A DNA stretch of 64,000 nt from Paenibacillus sp. 1011MAR3C5 (GTDB lineage: Bacteria; Bacillota; Bacilli; Paenibacillales; Paenibacillaceae), in contig NZ_QZCF01000002.1 of the NCBI RefSeq assembly GCF_003591485.1, positions 1-64,000 of the forward strand, given 5' to 3'. The position numbers and the translations under genes are program-made. How positions within the stretch are numbered: position 1 is the stretch's first letter; every line of letters begins with the position of its first letter. This document shows positions 41,804 to 51,102 of the stretch, one piece after another. The notes under the pieces were generated by a model. The model did not search any database. It was not told where the DNA came from and saw only the letters and a program-made list of their open reading frames with translations.

Positions 41804-42976
41804 ATGAAGAAACTATTTTGGCTGCTGGCGATTTTTATCGCCGCGCTTAACTTAAGACCGATTATTTCATCGGTCGCGCCTCTGCTCGGCACGATGCAAT
41901 CGGGCCTCGGCATGAATGCATTGACCGCCAGTCTGCTCACGACACTTCCGGTATTGTGCATGGGCATCTTCGCTCCCGCAGCAACGGCTCTGCGGGATCG
42001 GTGGGGACTGGAGCGCACCATTTTTATTGCACTGGTTCTCATTACAGGTGCTACAGCGTTTCGGGGCATGATCAGCTCAGTCGGCGTGCTTGTCATTACG
42101 GCTATTGCAGGTGGCATCGGCATTAGCCTCGCTGGCCCGCTGCTGTCCGGTTTTATTAAGAAATATTTCCCCACCAAACCGGGTATTGTCAGCGTCTATT
42201 CCGTGTCATTGACTGTAGGTGCGAGCGCAGCGTCTGCATTGGCGATTCCGATCTATAACCGCCATGATCAAAGCTTATCCTATACATTGGCCATCTGGGC
42301 TATTCTGGGCATCCTTGCGTTGCTTGTCTGGCTTCCGCTCATTGGGAAGAAGGATCAAGCTGCAAGCGCAGTACGTTCCCGGCTGCCGCTTAACAATAAG
42401 CGCGCCATTCTGCTAACCTTGTTTTTTGGCTTGATGGCAAGCATGTTCTACTCGCTCACGGCATGGATCTCGCCTATTGCCCAGAGCTTCGGCTACAGTA
42501 AGGCAAGCGCGGCTATGCTGCTCACCGTGTTCACCGTAATCCAAATTCCGGTGTCGATGACGCTTCCGAGTCTGGTGGCCAAATACGGCAAGCGCGGATT
42601 TTTCCTCGTCACATGCAGTGTTTCCGAGCTAATCGGCATTATTATGCTTCTGCTTCATATGCCGATGCTGCCAGCCGCCATTTTTTTGGGCATTGGAGCA
42701 GGCGGACTGTTCCCGCTGGCGCTTATGCTGCCTATCGTCGAGACGACTACACCACAGGAAGCGGGAGCATGGTCGGCTATGTCTCAGTGCGGCGGTTATC
42801 TGATCGGAGCAATGGGACCGCTCTTAATTGGCGGACTGTATGATCACAGCGGCAATTTCACGCTTGCTCTTGTCGCCATGCTGTTTGTCATCATGGCCAT
42901 GATTGTCGTTCAATTGCTCTTGTCCAAAAGCCCGGACAGCGTCCGAGTGGCGGAAGGCCGGGGTGTAAACGCATAA
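41804..42976 (+). CDS. MFS transporter, CynX/NimT type
   Basis: 390 residues, twelve membrane segments. It opens FWLLAIFIAALNLRPIISSVAPLL, the N-terminal signature (NLRP) of the cyanate/nitroimidazole (CynX/NimT) branch, followed by AGPLLSGFIKKYFPTKPGIVSVYSVSLT. Substrate is unknown; family members carry small anions or drugs. The ATG follows GAGGGAGTGACCAC. Divergent from a LysR regulator. Confidence 0.82.
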   Translation: MKKLFWLLAIFIAALNLRPIISSVAPLLGTMQSGLGMNALTASLLTTLPVLCMGIFAPAATALRDRWGLERTIFIALVLITGATAFRGMISSVGVLVITAIAGGIGISLAGPLLSGFIKKYFPTKPGIVSVYSVSLTVGASAASALAIPIYNRHDQSLSYTLAIWAILGILALLVWLPLIGKKDQAASAVRSRLPLNNKRAILLTLFFGLMASMFYSLTAWISPIAQSFGYSKASAAMLLTVFTVIQIPVSMTLPSLVAKYGKRGFFLVTCSVSELIGIIMLLLHMPMLPAAIFLGIGAGGLFPLALMLPIVETTTPQEAGAWSAMSQCGGYLIGAMGPLLIGGLYDHSGNFTLALVAMLFVIMAMIVVQLLLSKSPDSVRVAEGRGVNA

Positions 42977-43012
42977 TCAATCGCTTGTTTATCTTTATTC
43001 ATCTTTACAGGG

Positions 43013-43039
43013 AAGGTCAGCCGCGGGCTGGCCTTTTTT
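43013..43039 (+). terminator. Intrinsic terminator
   Basis: AAGGTCAGCC-gcg-GGCTGGCCTT with a following T run. Confidence 0.85.
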
Positions 43040-43120
43040 ATTGTTTCTCCGCTTTGTTTAAATTCCGTTTAAATAAGGGCGTTAAGATCGCAATAGATCA
43101 GATACAGAGGAGGAAATGCA

Positions 43121-44128
43121 ATGATGGATAGGAGTGGATGGGCCGTCGAGGCTCAAGGGCTTGTGAAAGTGTTCGGAGAGCATCGTGCGGTGGACGGGGT
43201 GAACTTGAACGTACGCGCCGGCACGATCTATGGCGTGCTTGGCCCGAACGGCGCGGGGAAAACGACAACGATTCGCATGCTGGCGACTTTGCTGAGGCCG
43301 GATGGGGGTTCGGCTCGCATATTCGGACATGACGTGACAAAGGAATCTCAAATTGTGAGACAGCTTATCGGCGTAACAGGGCAATACGCCTCGGTCGACG
43401 AATCACTAAGCGCGATGGAGAACCTGATTATATTCTCGCGGCTTCTCGGGCTTAGCCGCACGGAATCGAAGAGAAAGGCAGAATCACTGCTGGAGGAATT
43501 CAGCTTGACGGAGGCGGCAAAGCGTCCGCTAAAAAATTTCTCTGGCGGTATGAGGCGCCGGCTTGATCTGGCGGCCAGCCTGATCGCCCAGCCGCCGCTC
43601 ATCTTCCTGGATGAGCCGACAACAGGGCTCGATCCGCGCACGCGCGTCCAGATGTGGGAGACGATCCAGAAGCTTGTGAAGACGGGCTCGACCGTACTGC
43701 TGACTACCCAGTACCTGGACGAAGCCGACCAACTGGCGGACCGGATAGCTGTTATCGATCATGGCCGTGTTGTGGCTGAAGGGACAGTGGATGAGCTGAA
43801 GGCGTCGGTCGGCACTTCATCCCTGCATCTAAGCGTGCTGCAACCGCTACAGATGGAAGCTGCGCGCCACATGGTTGAACAGGTATTGAAGGTTCCGACG
43901 AGCGCAGCGTACGATTCTGGCAAAATTACGGCCCCGATGGCGAACACCGATCAAGTGACCGATCTGCTGATCGCGCTTCGTGAGGCGGGTATTCCGCTCG
44001 CCGAGATGAGCGTGCAGAAGCCCACGCTGGATGAAGTGTTCCTGTCGATTACGGGGAGTGGCACTCCGAACCCGCCGGCCTCGCAACCGCAAAATCAAAC
44101 CAAAAAAGCGGAGGTGGCTAACCTGTGA
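43121..44128 (+). CDS. Daunorubicin-resistance-type ABC exporter ATPase (DrrA-like)
   Basis: 335 residues. Walker A GPNGAGKTTTIRML near residue 45, GQYASVDESLSAMENL (typical of DrrA), signature FSGGMRRRLDLAASL, Walker [12 protein letters not shown] and H-loop equivalent TTQYLDEADQLADR. The C-terminal DrrA extension ends KPTLDEVFLSITG. Powers export by the permease encoded next; drug or lipid substrates are typical. GAGGAGG lies 7 bases before the ATG. GTTTAAAT occurs twice upstream (43057-43075), a possible operator. The nearby TetR gene may control it. Confidence 0.88.
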   Translation: MMDRSGWAVEAQGLVKVFGEHRAVDGVNLNVRAGTIYGVLGPNGAGKTTTIRMLATLLRPDGGSARIFGHDVTKESQIVRQLIGVTGQYASVDESLSAMENLIIFSRLLGLSRTESKRKAESLLEEFSLTEAAKRPLKNFSGGMRRRLDLAASLIAQPPLIFLDEPTTGLDPRTRVQMWETIQKLVKTGSTVLLTTQYLDEADQLADRIAVIDHGRVVAEGTVDELKASVGTSSLHLSVLQPLQMEAARHMVEQVLKVPTSAAYDSGKITAPMANTDQVTDLLIALREAGIPLAEMSVQKPTLDEVFLSITGSGTPNPPASQPQNQTKKAEVANL

Positions 44129-44940
44129 GCCAAACTACAATAAACCCGGCTGCGCGTCGCCAGCTTAAGAACCGTACCAGCATCGGGCAGTCGATACGCC
44201 ATTCGCTTACGATGGCCTATAGAGGCTTGCTTAAGCTTCGCCGCACGCCGGAGCAATTGTTCGACGTGACGCTGCAGCCGATTATTTTCACCTTAATGTT
44301 CACCTATATATTCGGTGGTGCCATCTCTGGCGATGTGCAGAGCTATCTGCCTGTGATTATTCCGGGGATTCTCGTCCAGACGGTGATCACGACATCTATC
44401 GTTACCGGCGTCCAACTGCGCGAGGATATGGATAAGGGCGTATTCGACCGATTCAAGTCGTTGCCCATTGCGAGAATCGCCCCGCTTGCAGGAGCGTTGC
44501 TGGCCGACACGGTCAGATATACGATTGCGACGGTGCTTACCTTTGCGATGGGGTATGTGATGGGGTATCATCCTGAGGGCGGACTTGCGAATGTGGCGCT
44601 TGCGGCGGTCATTGTCATCTTCTGCTCGTGGGCGATCAGCTGGATATTCGCGTTTTTTGGTGTTATTGCCCGAACAGCCTCCAGTGTGCAGGGAATCTCG
44701 ATGATTGTTCTGTTCCCGCTGACGTTCCTGTCCAACGCCTTCGTGCCGGTGGAGACGATGCCGAACTGGCTGCAATGGTTTGTAAATATCAATCCCATCT
44801 CGCATTTGGTGACAGCTGTTCGGGATTTGACCAACACCGGAACAGTGGGCTGGGACCTCGCTATTTCTCTTATCGGCGCAGCGATTATTGTAGCGGTATT
44901 CGCCCCGATAACGGTTCGCGCTTACATGCGGCGGACATAG
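44125..44940 (+). CDS. ABC-2 exporter permease (DrrB-like)
   Basis: 271 residues, six membrane segments of the ABC-2 type. The sequence FDVTLQPIIFTLMFTYIFGGAI and the internal LREDMDKGVFDRFKSLPIARIAPLAGALLADTVRY are typical of DrrB. GTG start overlaps the ATPase stop (GTGA). It converges on the TetR gene, whose end is 22 bases away, without a clear terminator. Confidence 0.87.
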   Translation: MSQTTINPAARRQLKNRTSIGQSIRHSLTMAYRGLLKLRRTPEQLFDVTLQPIIFTLMFTYIFGGAISGDVQSYLPVIIPGILVQTVITTSIVTGVQLREDMDKGVFDRFKSLPIARIAPLAGALLADTVRYTIATVLTFAMGYVMGYHPEGGLANVALAAVIVIFCSWAISWIFAFFGVIARTASSVQGISMIVLFPLTFLSNAFVPVETMPNWLQWFVNINPISHLVTAVRDLTNTGTVGWDLAISLIGAAIIVAVFAPITVRAYMRRT

Positions 44941-44961
44941 GGGCGAGCAGGATTCTGTCCC

Positions 44962-45570
44962 CTATGGGATCGTATGCTCGATACAATATTGGCGAATGGA
45001 ATCGGTAAGCTGATACGTCAGCTTGCCGATTTGTTCTGGCGATTGCTCATAGTGCTGAAGGCTCCATTCAATGAGAATCCCGTGCAAGGCGGATGATAGC
45101 GAACGAAAGACATAGTAGTGCATCTCGCCGATCGACGCCTGCGGGGCTATAAAATAAGCCGTATATTTATACTGGACAAAATACTCCAGACTCCGGTAAA
45201 TGATTTGCCTGATCTTGCGATCGGACAATTGAATGTTGTACAGCAGGGAAGCAGGGAGAAATTCCTTCCACATCTCAAAAAAAGCGATCAGCACGTCTGC
45301 TTCAGCCAGCTGCCGTTCTTTGATTCGATCGTCAAAGAAGTTGAATTGATGACACAGATAGTCGTACAAAATATCGTCTTTGTCTTCATAATTGCGGTAG
45401 ATTGTTTGTCTTGCCAGACCGGATTTTTTGGCGATTTCCGTTACTTTGATATCGGAATAGGCTTTCGTCTCCATCAGATAGAGCAAAGAGAGCGTGATCC
45501 ATTCCTTCGATTGCTGCTGCCCTTCGATGAAATTGCCGTTGATGTGCAACACTTCCTTTGTTTTGTCCAT
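44962..45570 (-). CDS. TetR-family transcriptional regulator
   Basis: 202 residues from the ATG at 45570. HTH: ITLSLLYLMETKAYSDIKVTEIAKKSGLARQTIYRNYEDKDDILYDYL, matching TetR helices 1-4 closely. The C-terminal ligand domain (TetR_C_like) is generic. A TTG at 45603 would extend it by 11 residues but lacks a ribosome site. It sits between the drrAB-like exporter (convergent) and the siderophore importer (divergent) and could control either. Confidence 0.85.
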   Translation of the reverse strand: MDKTKEVLHINGNFIEGQQQSKEWITLSLLYLMETKAYSDIKVTEIAKKSGLARQTIYRNYEDKDDILYDYLCHQFNFFDDRIKERQLAEADVLIAFFEMWKEFLPASLLYNIQLSDRKIRQIIYRSLEYFVQYKYTAYFIAPQASIGEMHYYVFRSLSSALHGILIEWSLQHYEQSPEQIGKLTYQLTDSIRQYCIEHTIP

Positions 45571-45688
45571 TTCGGAGCCCGATCTATTGAAATGGGCAGG
45601 CAACTATATTAGTGTTGTTATTGTAACATTTACTGAACCGTATGCGCATCGGTTGAAAAAGAAGTATCCTTTTTTTTCATCATCAAAT

Positions 45689-45707
45689 GATAATGATACT
45701 CATTATT
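45689..45707 (+). promoter_or_regulatory. Fur box upstream of the siderophore importer
   Basis: GATAATGATACTCATTATT matches the classical 19-base Fur consensus GATAATGATAATCATTATC at 17 positions. It lies 20 bases before the GTG start, covering the expected promoter region. Iron-repressed transcription is predicted. Confidence 0.8.
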
Positions 45708-45727
45708 GAGTTACGGGAGCGGGAAAA

Positions 45728-46726
45728 GTGAAAAAACATACAACGATGAAAATGATGACAGCGACTATGTTAGTTATCGTTATGGCCATGCTTGCAGCAT
45801 GCGGCAACAACAAGGAAGCAAATACCGGAAACAACGGCAACGCCGCTGAGCCTACGAAAGCGCCTGAAGTGGAAGAGACCAGAACAATCGCCCATGCGAT
45901 GGGCAATACGGATATTAAGGGCACCCCGGCAAGAGTGGTTGTGCTGACGACGCAAGGAACAGAAACTTTAGTGGAACTCGGCATTAAACCTGTAGGAGCC
46001 GTTCATTCCTGGATCGGCGATCCTTGGTATGACCATATAGCGGATCAAATGGAAGGGGTAGAGATTGTCGGCGATGAGACACAGCCGAACATGGAGCTGA
46101 TCGCGAGCCTTGAGCCGGACTTGATCCTGGGCACGAAGGTGAGACAAGAGAAGATCTACAGCCAGCTTAGCGCGATCGCGCCTACTGTATTTACCGAAAA
46201 TCTGGGTGACAGCATGATCGAAAACTTCACGTTGTTCGCCAGTGCGCTGAACAAGGATGAGGAAGGCGCGAAGGCGCTGGCAGATTTCGAGAAGCTGGTG
46301 AGTGATACAGCAGCCAAGCTGGGCGATAAAGCTCAGGCGGAAGTATCGTTGGCTCGCTTCCAGGCAGGCAAAGCCAGAGTGTATTACAAGCAGAACTTTG
46401 CAGGCGTGGTGCTGGACAAGCTGGGTATTGCCAGAACGGAAGCGCAGAATAAAGCGGAGTTCGCTGAGGAAATTACGAAGGAGCAAATTAGCGTTCTCGA
46501 TGGCGACGCCTTGTTCTACTTCGCATCGGACCGAGACGGCGAGACGGCTGCTGCCGATACTGCTAAGGAATGGCTGGCCGATCCGATCGCCCAAAATATG
46601 AAGGTGAACGCGAACGGACAAATTTATCAGGTGGACGAAGCGATCTGGAACTCCGCAGGCGGCATTCTTGCTGCGAAGCTGCTGGTAGCCGACATTGAGA
46701 AGTATTTTGCAAATATTCAACGTTAG
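45728..46726 (+). CDS. Iron-siderophore ABC transporter substrate-binding lipoprotein (YfiY-like)
   Basis: 332 residues. Lipoprotein signal ending MLAAC, a low-complexity NNGNAAEPTKAPEVEE linker, then a FepB/FhuD-like Peripla_BP_2 fold (RVVVLTTQGTETLVELGIKPVGAV, LEPDLILGTKVRQEKIYSQLSAIAPTVF). It binds a ferric siderophore for the two permeases that follow. In Bacillus subtilis the comparable YfiY-YfiZ-YfhA set imports hydroxamate-type siderophores with the shared ATPase YusV; the same arrangement is inferred here. GTG start after GGGAGCGGG. Confidence 0.87.
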   Translation: MKKHTTMKMMTATMLVIVMAMLAACGNNKEANTGNNGNAAEPTKAPEVEETRTIAHAMGNTDIKGTPARVVVLTTQGTETLVELGIKPVGAVHSWIGDPWYDHIADQMEGVEIVGDETQPNMELIASLEPDLILGTKVRQEKIYSQLSAIAPTVFTENLGDSMIENFTLFASALNKDEEGAKALADFEKLVSDTAAKLGDKAQAEVSLARFQAGKARVYYKQNFAGVVLDKLGIARTEAQNKAEFAEEITKEQISVLDGDALFYFASDRDGETAAADTAKEWLADPIAQNMKVNANGQIYQVDEAIWNSAGGILAAKLLVADIEKYFANIQR

Positions 46727-46756
46727 CATCTTGCGTTAACGGTATAGAAGGGAATT

Positions 46757-47779
46757 ATGAACATGACCTCTCTTTTGTCGACCGACAAAGGAAAAGCTGC
46801 CGGCTTTGCCGGAGCGCTGGCGCTGCTGATCGTCTCTGCAGCGGCCAGTGTCTTGTTCGGGCTAAGGAATTTTGATCCGGAAACCGTCATTCAGGCTTAT
46901 ACCTCGTACACGGGAAGCGATGAGCAGCTTATTATCCGAACTTCCCGTGTGCCTCGCGCCTTGACTGCCGCTCTTATCGGCTGCAGTCTTGCCGTTAGCG
47001 GGGTCATGCTGCAGGCGATGACGCGCAATCCGCTTGCCTCGCCCTCTATTCTGGGCATCAACGCGGGCGCAGCGCTTGCGATTGTGTCGATGCTCTATTG
47101 GTACGGAGCGGTCTTTGCGTTCGCGGATTTAATGTGGGTGGCCTTTGTAGGAGCTGGCGTATCCGCCTGCCTGATCTTCCTGATCGCGACAGCGGGCAAA
47201 GGAGGCATGACGCCGATTAAGCTGATATTGACGGGATCGGCGCTGGCGTCCTTCGCTTCTTCCATCAATTCATTATTTATGCTGATCAGCAATGAAACGT
47301 TGGAGGGCGCGCTGTACTGGCTGGCCGGCTCGGTATCCAACAGCAATCTGAGCCATACGGTTCAATTGTTGCCGTATATGGCGGTTGCGTTGGTCATGGC
47401 TATGCTCTTGACGCGATCACTCAACGTGATGGCGATGGGCGATGATGTGGCGAAAGGGCTCGGCCAACGGATGGTCTGGGTGAAAGTCCTCACCTTGTTC
47501 GTTGTCGTGCTGCTCGCCGGAGGCAGTGTCGCGCTTGCAGGACCAATCAGCTTTGTCGGGATCATGATTCCTCATATCTCGCGCTGGTTGATCGGCAATG
47601 ACCATCGCTGGCTGCTGCCATACAGTGCTGTGCTGGGAGCCGCTTTTTTGCTGCTGGCGGATGTCCTGTCCCGCTTTTTGATTCATGCCAAGGAAGTGCC
47701 GGTAGGCGTGACGACAGCCATACTAGGCGTCCCTTTTGTAGTGGTGCTCGTAAGGAGGAAGGCGCTTGGGCAGGTTTAG
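46757..47779 (+). CDS. FecCD-type siderophore permease (YfiZ-like)
   Basis: 340 residues with about ten membrane helices. FecCD signatures include RVPRALTAALIGCSLAVSGVMLQAMTRNPLASPSILGINAGA and GPISFVGIMIPHISRWLIG. Forms the channel with the next permease. Two starts, ATG 46757 and ATG 46763, are both possible from GAAGGG; the longer is given. It overlaps the next gene by 14 bases. Confidence 0.9.
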   Translation: MNMTSLLSTDKGKAAGFAGALALLIVSAAASVLFGLRNFDPETVIQAYTSYTGSDEQLIIRTSRVPRALTAALIGCSLAVSGVMLQAMTRNPLASPSILGINAGAALAIVSMLYWYGAVFAFADLMWVAFVGAGVSACLIFLIATAGKGGMTPIKLILTGSALASFASSINSLFMLISNETLEGALYWLAGSVSNSNLSHTVQLLPYMAVALVMAMLLTRSLNVMAMGDDVAKGLGQRMVWVKVLTLFVVVLLAGGSVALAGPISFVGIMIPHISRWLIGNDHRWLLPYSAVLGAAFLLLADVLSRFLIHAKEVPVGVTTAILGVPFVVVLVRRKALGQV

Positions 47780-48803
47780 ACAGTCTTATCGCAGAATGAC
47801 GGAGCGGCATCGCAAGCCGATTGTTATGATCAGGCTGCTTATGCTGACGATCTTATTGCTCCTGGTCATCCTATTGAGCATCGGACTCGGCAGTCTTCAT
47901 GTATCCGTCTCGGACGTGCTGCGAACGCTGATTGGGCTCGGCGAGCAGAAATACGAGCTGATTGTATTCCAGCTCCGAATGCCGCGCATTGCGGCTTCGG
48001 TATTAGTGGGCGCTGCGATGGCGATCTCGGGGACTATTCTGCAGGCCTTGATCCGCAATCCGCTAGCCTCGCCCGATTTGCTCGGGACGACTTCAGGGGC
48101 GACGGCAGCGGTCGTAGCTTTTATTACAATTATGAACGGCCAAGTGAATGTCGTATGGATGCCTATTGTTGCGATGGCGGGAGGTTGTATCGCTTCCGCC
48201 ATTACGTATTCGCTGGCTTGGAGGAATGGGAGCTCGCCGCTTCGCATGGCGATGATTGGCGTGTCGGTTTCCTCCGCAATGGGGGCGCTGACGATTTATT
48301 TCACACTTGCAGGCCCGATTTACCTCGTCTCGCAGGCGCTCGGCTGGATGGCCGGAACGGTCTACGGCACGTCCTGGACCCATGTGTGGTACTTGGCGCC
48401 TTGGGTCATCATCGGCGGCATTGTCGCATGGGTTCAGTCCAGAAGCCTCAATGTGCTGGAGCTGGGCGACCGGATTGCCATTGGCGTCGGAATGCGGGTG
48501 GAACGGAATAGATTCTTATTCATCATCCTAGCTGTCATCCTTGCCAGCGCAGCGGTAGGCATCGCGGGAGGAATCAGCTTCGTCGGATTGATGGCGCCTC
48601 ATATGGCCCGCAAGCTGGTAGGCAATCATAACGGAGCAATCGTGGCGGCTTCTGCATTACTTGGGGCGTTGTTCGTCCTGCTGGCCGATCTCGTCGGACG
48701 GACCTTATTTGTGCCGCTGGATATTCCTGCGGGAATCTTTACGGCAATATTAGGCGCTCCCTTCTTTATTTATTTGATGTATAGGCATCGCCATCATGGA
48801 TAA
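47766..48803 (+). CDS. FecCD-type siderophore permease (YfhA-like)
   Basis: 345 residues. A basic N-terminal tail precedes ten helices; FecCD motifs RMPRIAASVLVGAAMAISGTILQALIRNPLASPDLLGTTSGA and GGISFVGLMAPHMARKLVG are clear. TTG 47766 has AAGGAGGAA about 5 bases upstream and lies inside the previous gene, giving translational coupling. No ATPase gene follows, so the pair needs an ATPase encoded elsewhere. Confidence 0.9.
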   Translation: MGRFRQSYRRMTERHRKPIVMIRLLMLTILLLLVILLSIGLGSLHVSVSDVLRTLIGLGEQKYELIVFQLRMPRIAASVLVGAAMAISGTILQALIRNPLASPDLLGTTSGATAAVVAFITIMNGQVNVVWMPIVAMAGGCIASAITYSLAWRNGSSPLRMAMIGVSVSSAMGALTIYFTLAGPIYLVSQALGWMAGTVYGTSWTHVWYLAPWVIIGGIVAWVQSRSLNVLELGDRIAIGVGMRVERNRFLFIILAVILASAAVGIAGGISFVGLMAPHMARKLVGNHNGAIVAASALLGALFVLLADLVGRTLFVPLDIPAGIFTAILGAPFFIYLMYRHRHHG

Positions 48804-48810
48804 GCGATAC

Positions 48811-48841
48811 AAGAAACGGCTCATGGCCGTTTCTTTTTTTG
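48811..48841 (+). terminator. Intrinsic terminator of the siderophore operon
   Basis: AAACGGC pairs with GCCGTTT, extended by flanking AAGA and TCTT, followed by seven T. Confidence 0.85.
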
Positions 48842-48910
48842 TTGTACGGACAAGCCAGCCGTTTGTAGTAAAATGGGAGTAAAAACTGGTGTGATTGTAG
48901 GGGGGAAGAG

Positions 48911-49885
48911 ATGTCAAAAGCGGACAATATGCTCGCCATATTATGGCTGCTCAAGTCGCGGCGAAGAATGACGGCAAAGCAGCTGTCGGATGAGCTGGAG
49001 ATTCATATCCGGACGGTCTATCGCTGCATCGATGCCCTATGCATATCAGGAGTGCCCATCGTTGCTGAGGTCGGTCGGGACGGCGGCTATACGATTCCCG
49101 ATTCCTTGAAGCTGGAGCCGTTATTCTTCGACGGGGAGGAGCAGAAGGCGCTTCTGCAAGCGGCGGCGTTCGCCAGAGAATCGGGTTATCCGTCTGAGGA
49201 AGCGCTCAATCGGGCTATAGCGAAAATGAAGCGGTACACGAATCCGCAGCAGCTGGAGTCGATGGAGCGGCGCGAGACCCATATTGAAGTGATCCAGCCG
49301 CCAGTCGCTTCGGCGCTTAGCTCCATGCTTGCTGAGCTGGAAGCCGGTATAGACGGGCAAACCAGCCTTGATCTCACCTACATGAGCGGATATGATTCCG
49401 ATGCTACTAAGCGAAGAATTGATCCTTACGGGCTTGTCCATTGGAGGGCCAAATGGTATGTCGTCGGATATTGCCATCTGCGCGAAGCGCTTAGGAGCTT
49501 CCGGGTAGATCGGATCGACCGGATTGCGAATACCCCGGAGCGCTTTGATAGGCCAGCTGCTTTCTCCGCGCGGCAGTATTTGCTGGGGAGCCTGCTGTCC
49601 GAGCCGGGTGAGAGCGATGGCTCTGATAACTCCATGATCTCCGTGCTTATTCAGGGGTCGCCTCAGGCCATTAATGAACTATGCGGTCATTGGCTGCTCG
49701 GCCATGCGCTTGTCGAGCGTACGTCAAGTGAAGCGCGATTCCGGGTAGATGAATGGTCACTATATACTCAGATTGCTTATTATCTATTGTCCTTCGGAGG
49801 GAAGCTTCGAGTCGTCGAGCCGGAAGAGCTGAAGGGACATATGATCGATATTGCCGAAGATTTGCTGGACTATTATCGATCCTGA
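48911..49885 (+). CDS. WYL-domain transcriptional regulator (YafY type)
   Basis: 324 residues. N-terminal HTH_11 (RMTAKQLSDELEIHIRTVYRCIDALCISGVPIVAEVGRDGGY) and a WYL domain (RIDPYGLVHWRAKWYVVGYCHLREALRSFRVDRI) with C-terminal WCX extension. WYL domains bind ligands, in some cases nucleic acid. AGGGGGGAAGAG precedes the ATG. The following SRPBCC and VOC genes are close and may be its targets. Confidence 0.88.
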   Translation: MSKADNMLAILWLLKSRRRMTAKQLSDELEIHIRTVYRCIDALCISGVPIVAEVGRDGGYTIPDSLKLEPLFFDGEEQKALLQAAAFARESGYPSEEALNRAIAKMKRYTNPQQLESMERRETHIEVIQPPVASALSSMLAELEAGIDGQTSLDLTYMSGYDSDATKRRIDPYGLVHWRAKWYVVGYCHLREALRSFRVDRIDRIANTPERFDRPAAFSARQYLLGSLLSEPGESDGSDNSMISVLIQGSPQAINELCGHWLLGHALVERTSSEARFRVDEWSLYTQIAYYLLSFGGKLRVVEPEELKGHMIDIAEDLLDYYRS

Positions 49886-49958
49886 CCGTAAACACTGACC
49901 GTTTCTGTCAGTATTACTGTTTTATAATGAAGCATATCAATCGACAGGAGGGTGCAAG

Positions 49959-50558
49959 ATGCCAGGCTCGATTTTTAGACAAGAGGTTAAGCAAGCGACG
50001 GGAAGCACATGGGAAGAGTGGGTTGTCAGGCTTCAACAGTCCGTGGACCCTCAGTGGTCGCATGAAGGGATCGCTTCACATATCAGCGAGCAATACGAGG
50101 CTTCTGAAGAATGGAGCGAGTGGCTCGCGGTCATGTACGGGCAGGTGCTGGGGCGGACACCGGTCGGCGTTACGAAGGATGCAGGCGTACAGATTGGCGT
50201 CAGAAAGACGGTAGCGGCGCCGAAGGAGCGGGTATGGGATTATCTCGTGTCGCAGGAAGGTTTAAAGCTGTGGATCGGCGATGCGCCGTCGTTTAAGCTG
50301 GAGCAGGGAGAGGTCTATCAATCCGAGGAAGGAATATTCGGCAAGCTGACCGTCGTGAAGCCGTACCACAAGCTGAGGCTGACCTGGCAGCGCCCGGAAT
50401 GGGACAACCCTTCTCGTCTGCAAATTTATGTACTGTCTGCGAAAGGGGATAAAACGACGATCTCCATCCATCAGGAGATGCTGGATGATGTTTATATGAG
50501 GGAGTTAATGAAGCGTTTCTGGGAGGAAAGGCTAGATGAATGGATAAGGGGGCTATAA
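49959..50558 (+). CDS. SRPBCC (AHSA1-like) protein with N-terminal DUF4287-like segment
   Basis: 199 residues. Residues 1-70 resemble DUF4287 (ATGSTWEEWVVRLQ, HEGIASHISEQYEASEEWSEWLAVMYGQVLGRTPVG). Residues 80-199 are a START/AHSA1 domain (VRKTVAAPKERVWDYLVSQEGLKLWIG, VKPYHKLRLTWQRPEW). Function unknown. GACAGGAGGG precedes the ATG. A VOC protein follows immediately. Confidence 0.8.
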   Translation: MPGSIFRQEVKQATGSTWEEWVVRLQQSVDPQWSHEGIASHISEQYEASEEWSEWLAVMYGQVLGRTPVGVTKDAGVQIGVRKTVAAPKERVWDYLVSQEGLKLWIGDAPSFKLEQGEVYQSEEGIFGKLTVVKPYHKLRLTWQRPEWDNPSRLQIYVLSAKGDKTTISIHQEMLDDVYMRELMKRFWEERLDEWIRGL

Positions 50559-50563
50559 ATAGG

Positions 50564-50944
50564 ATGAATAGATTTAGCCATATTGATCTGAGAGTAACAG
50601 CCTGGGATCAGGTGCGGGAATTCTATGAAGGGCTGCTGCCCGAGCTGGGCTTCGTACACCCTTATCATTCCAGGGACTGGTACGTATTCGCCTCTGAGGG
50701 AGAGCTGCCAAGCGTTCCTTATTTTGCCATAACGGAAGACGCTGACTATAAGCCGAACAACAACCTGGTCGGATTTTGGGCTGCCGACCGCGCAGAGGTT
50801 GATCGGATTGCCGGGACGGTGAAACGGCTGGGCGGAACGATAACAACTGGTCCGGGACTGCTGCCGATTAGCCCGACCTATTATGCCGTGTATTTCGAAG
50901 ACCCTTGCGGCAACAAATACGAGATGATGCACCGATTGAATTAA
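50564..50944 (+). CDS. VOC-superfamily (glyoxalase-like) protein
   Basis: 126 residues: FSHIDLRVTAWDQVREFYEGLLPELGF, NLVGFWAADRAEVDRIAGTVKRLGG and YYAVYFEDPCGNKYEMMHRL. The fold is one glyoxalase/bleomycin-resistance/dioxygenase unit with a metal-ligand-like histidine and glutamate. The natural domain start is ATG 50564; ATG 50540 with an upstream AAAGG would overlap the previous gene and add 8 residues. Substrate unknown. Confidence 0.83.
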   Translation: MNRFSHIDLRVTAWDQVREFYEGLLPELGFVHPYHSRDWYVFASEGELPSVPYFAITEDADYKPNNNLVGFWAADRAEVDRIAGTVKRLGGTITTGPGLLPISPTYYAVYFEDPCGNKYEMMHRLN

Positions 50945-50954
50945 TGCAAGCTGC

Positions 50955-50988
50955 AAAAAGCCGTTCGGACGATCCGAACGGCTTTCTT
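50955..50988 (+). terminator. Intrinsic terminator
   Basis: AAAGCCGTTCGG-acga-TCCGAACGGCTTT followed by CTT, a strong twelve-pair stem. Confidence 0.8.
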
Positions 50989-51102
50989 GCATTATTCTCT
51001 AAAAAACGTACGTTGGCTAGTCATTCAGGAGTCTCCTCCATATTCAATCGATTTGCATCTGAAGCCTCTGGATTGAGGAGGGGATCTGGCTCGTGCAAGG
51101 CG

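Noticed and set aside
45653..45694. Sigma-A promoter for the siderophore operon from TTGAAA at 45653
   Set aside because: No -10 at 16-18 bases; only the Fur box could be supported.
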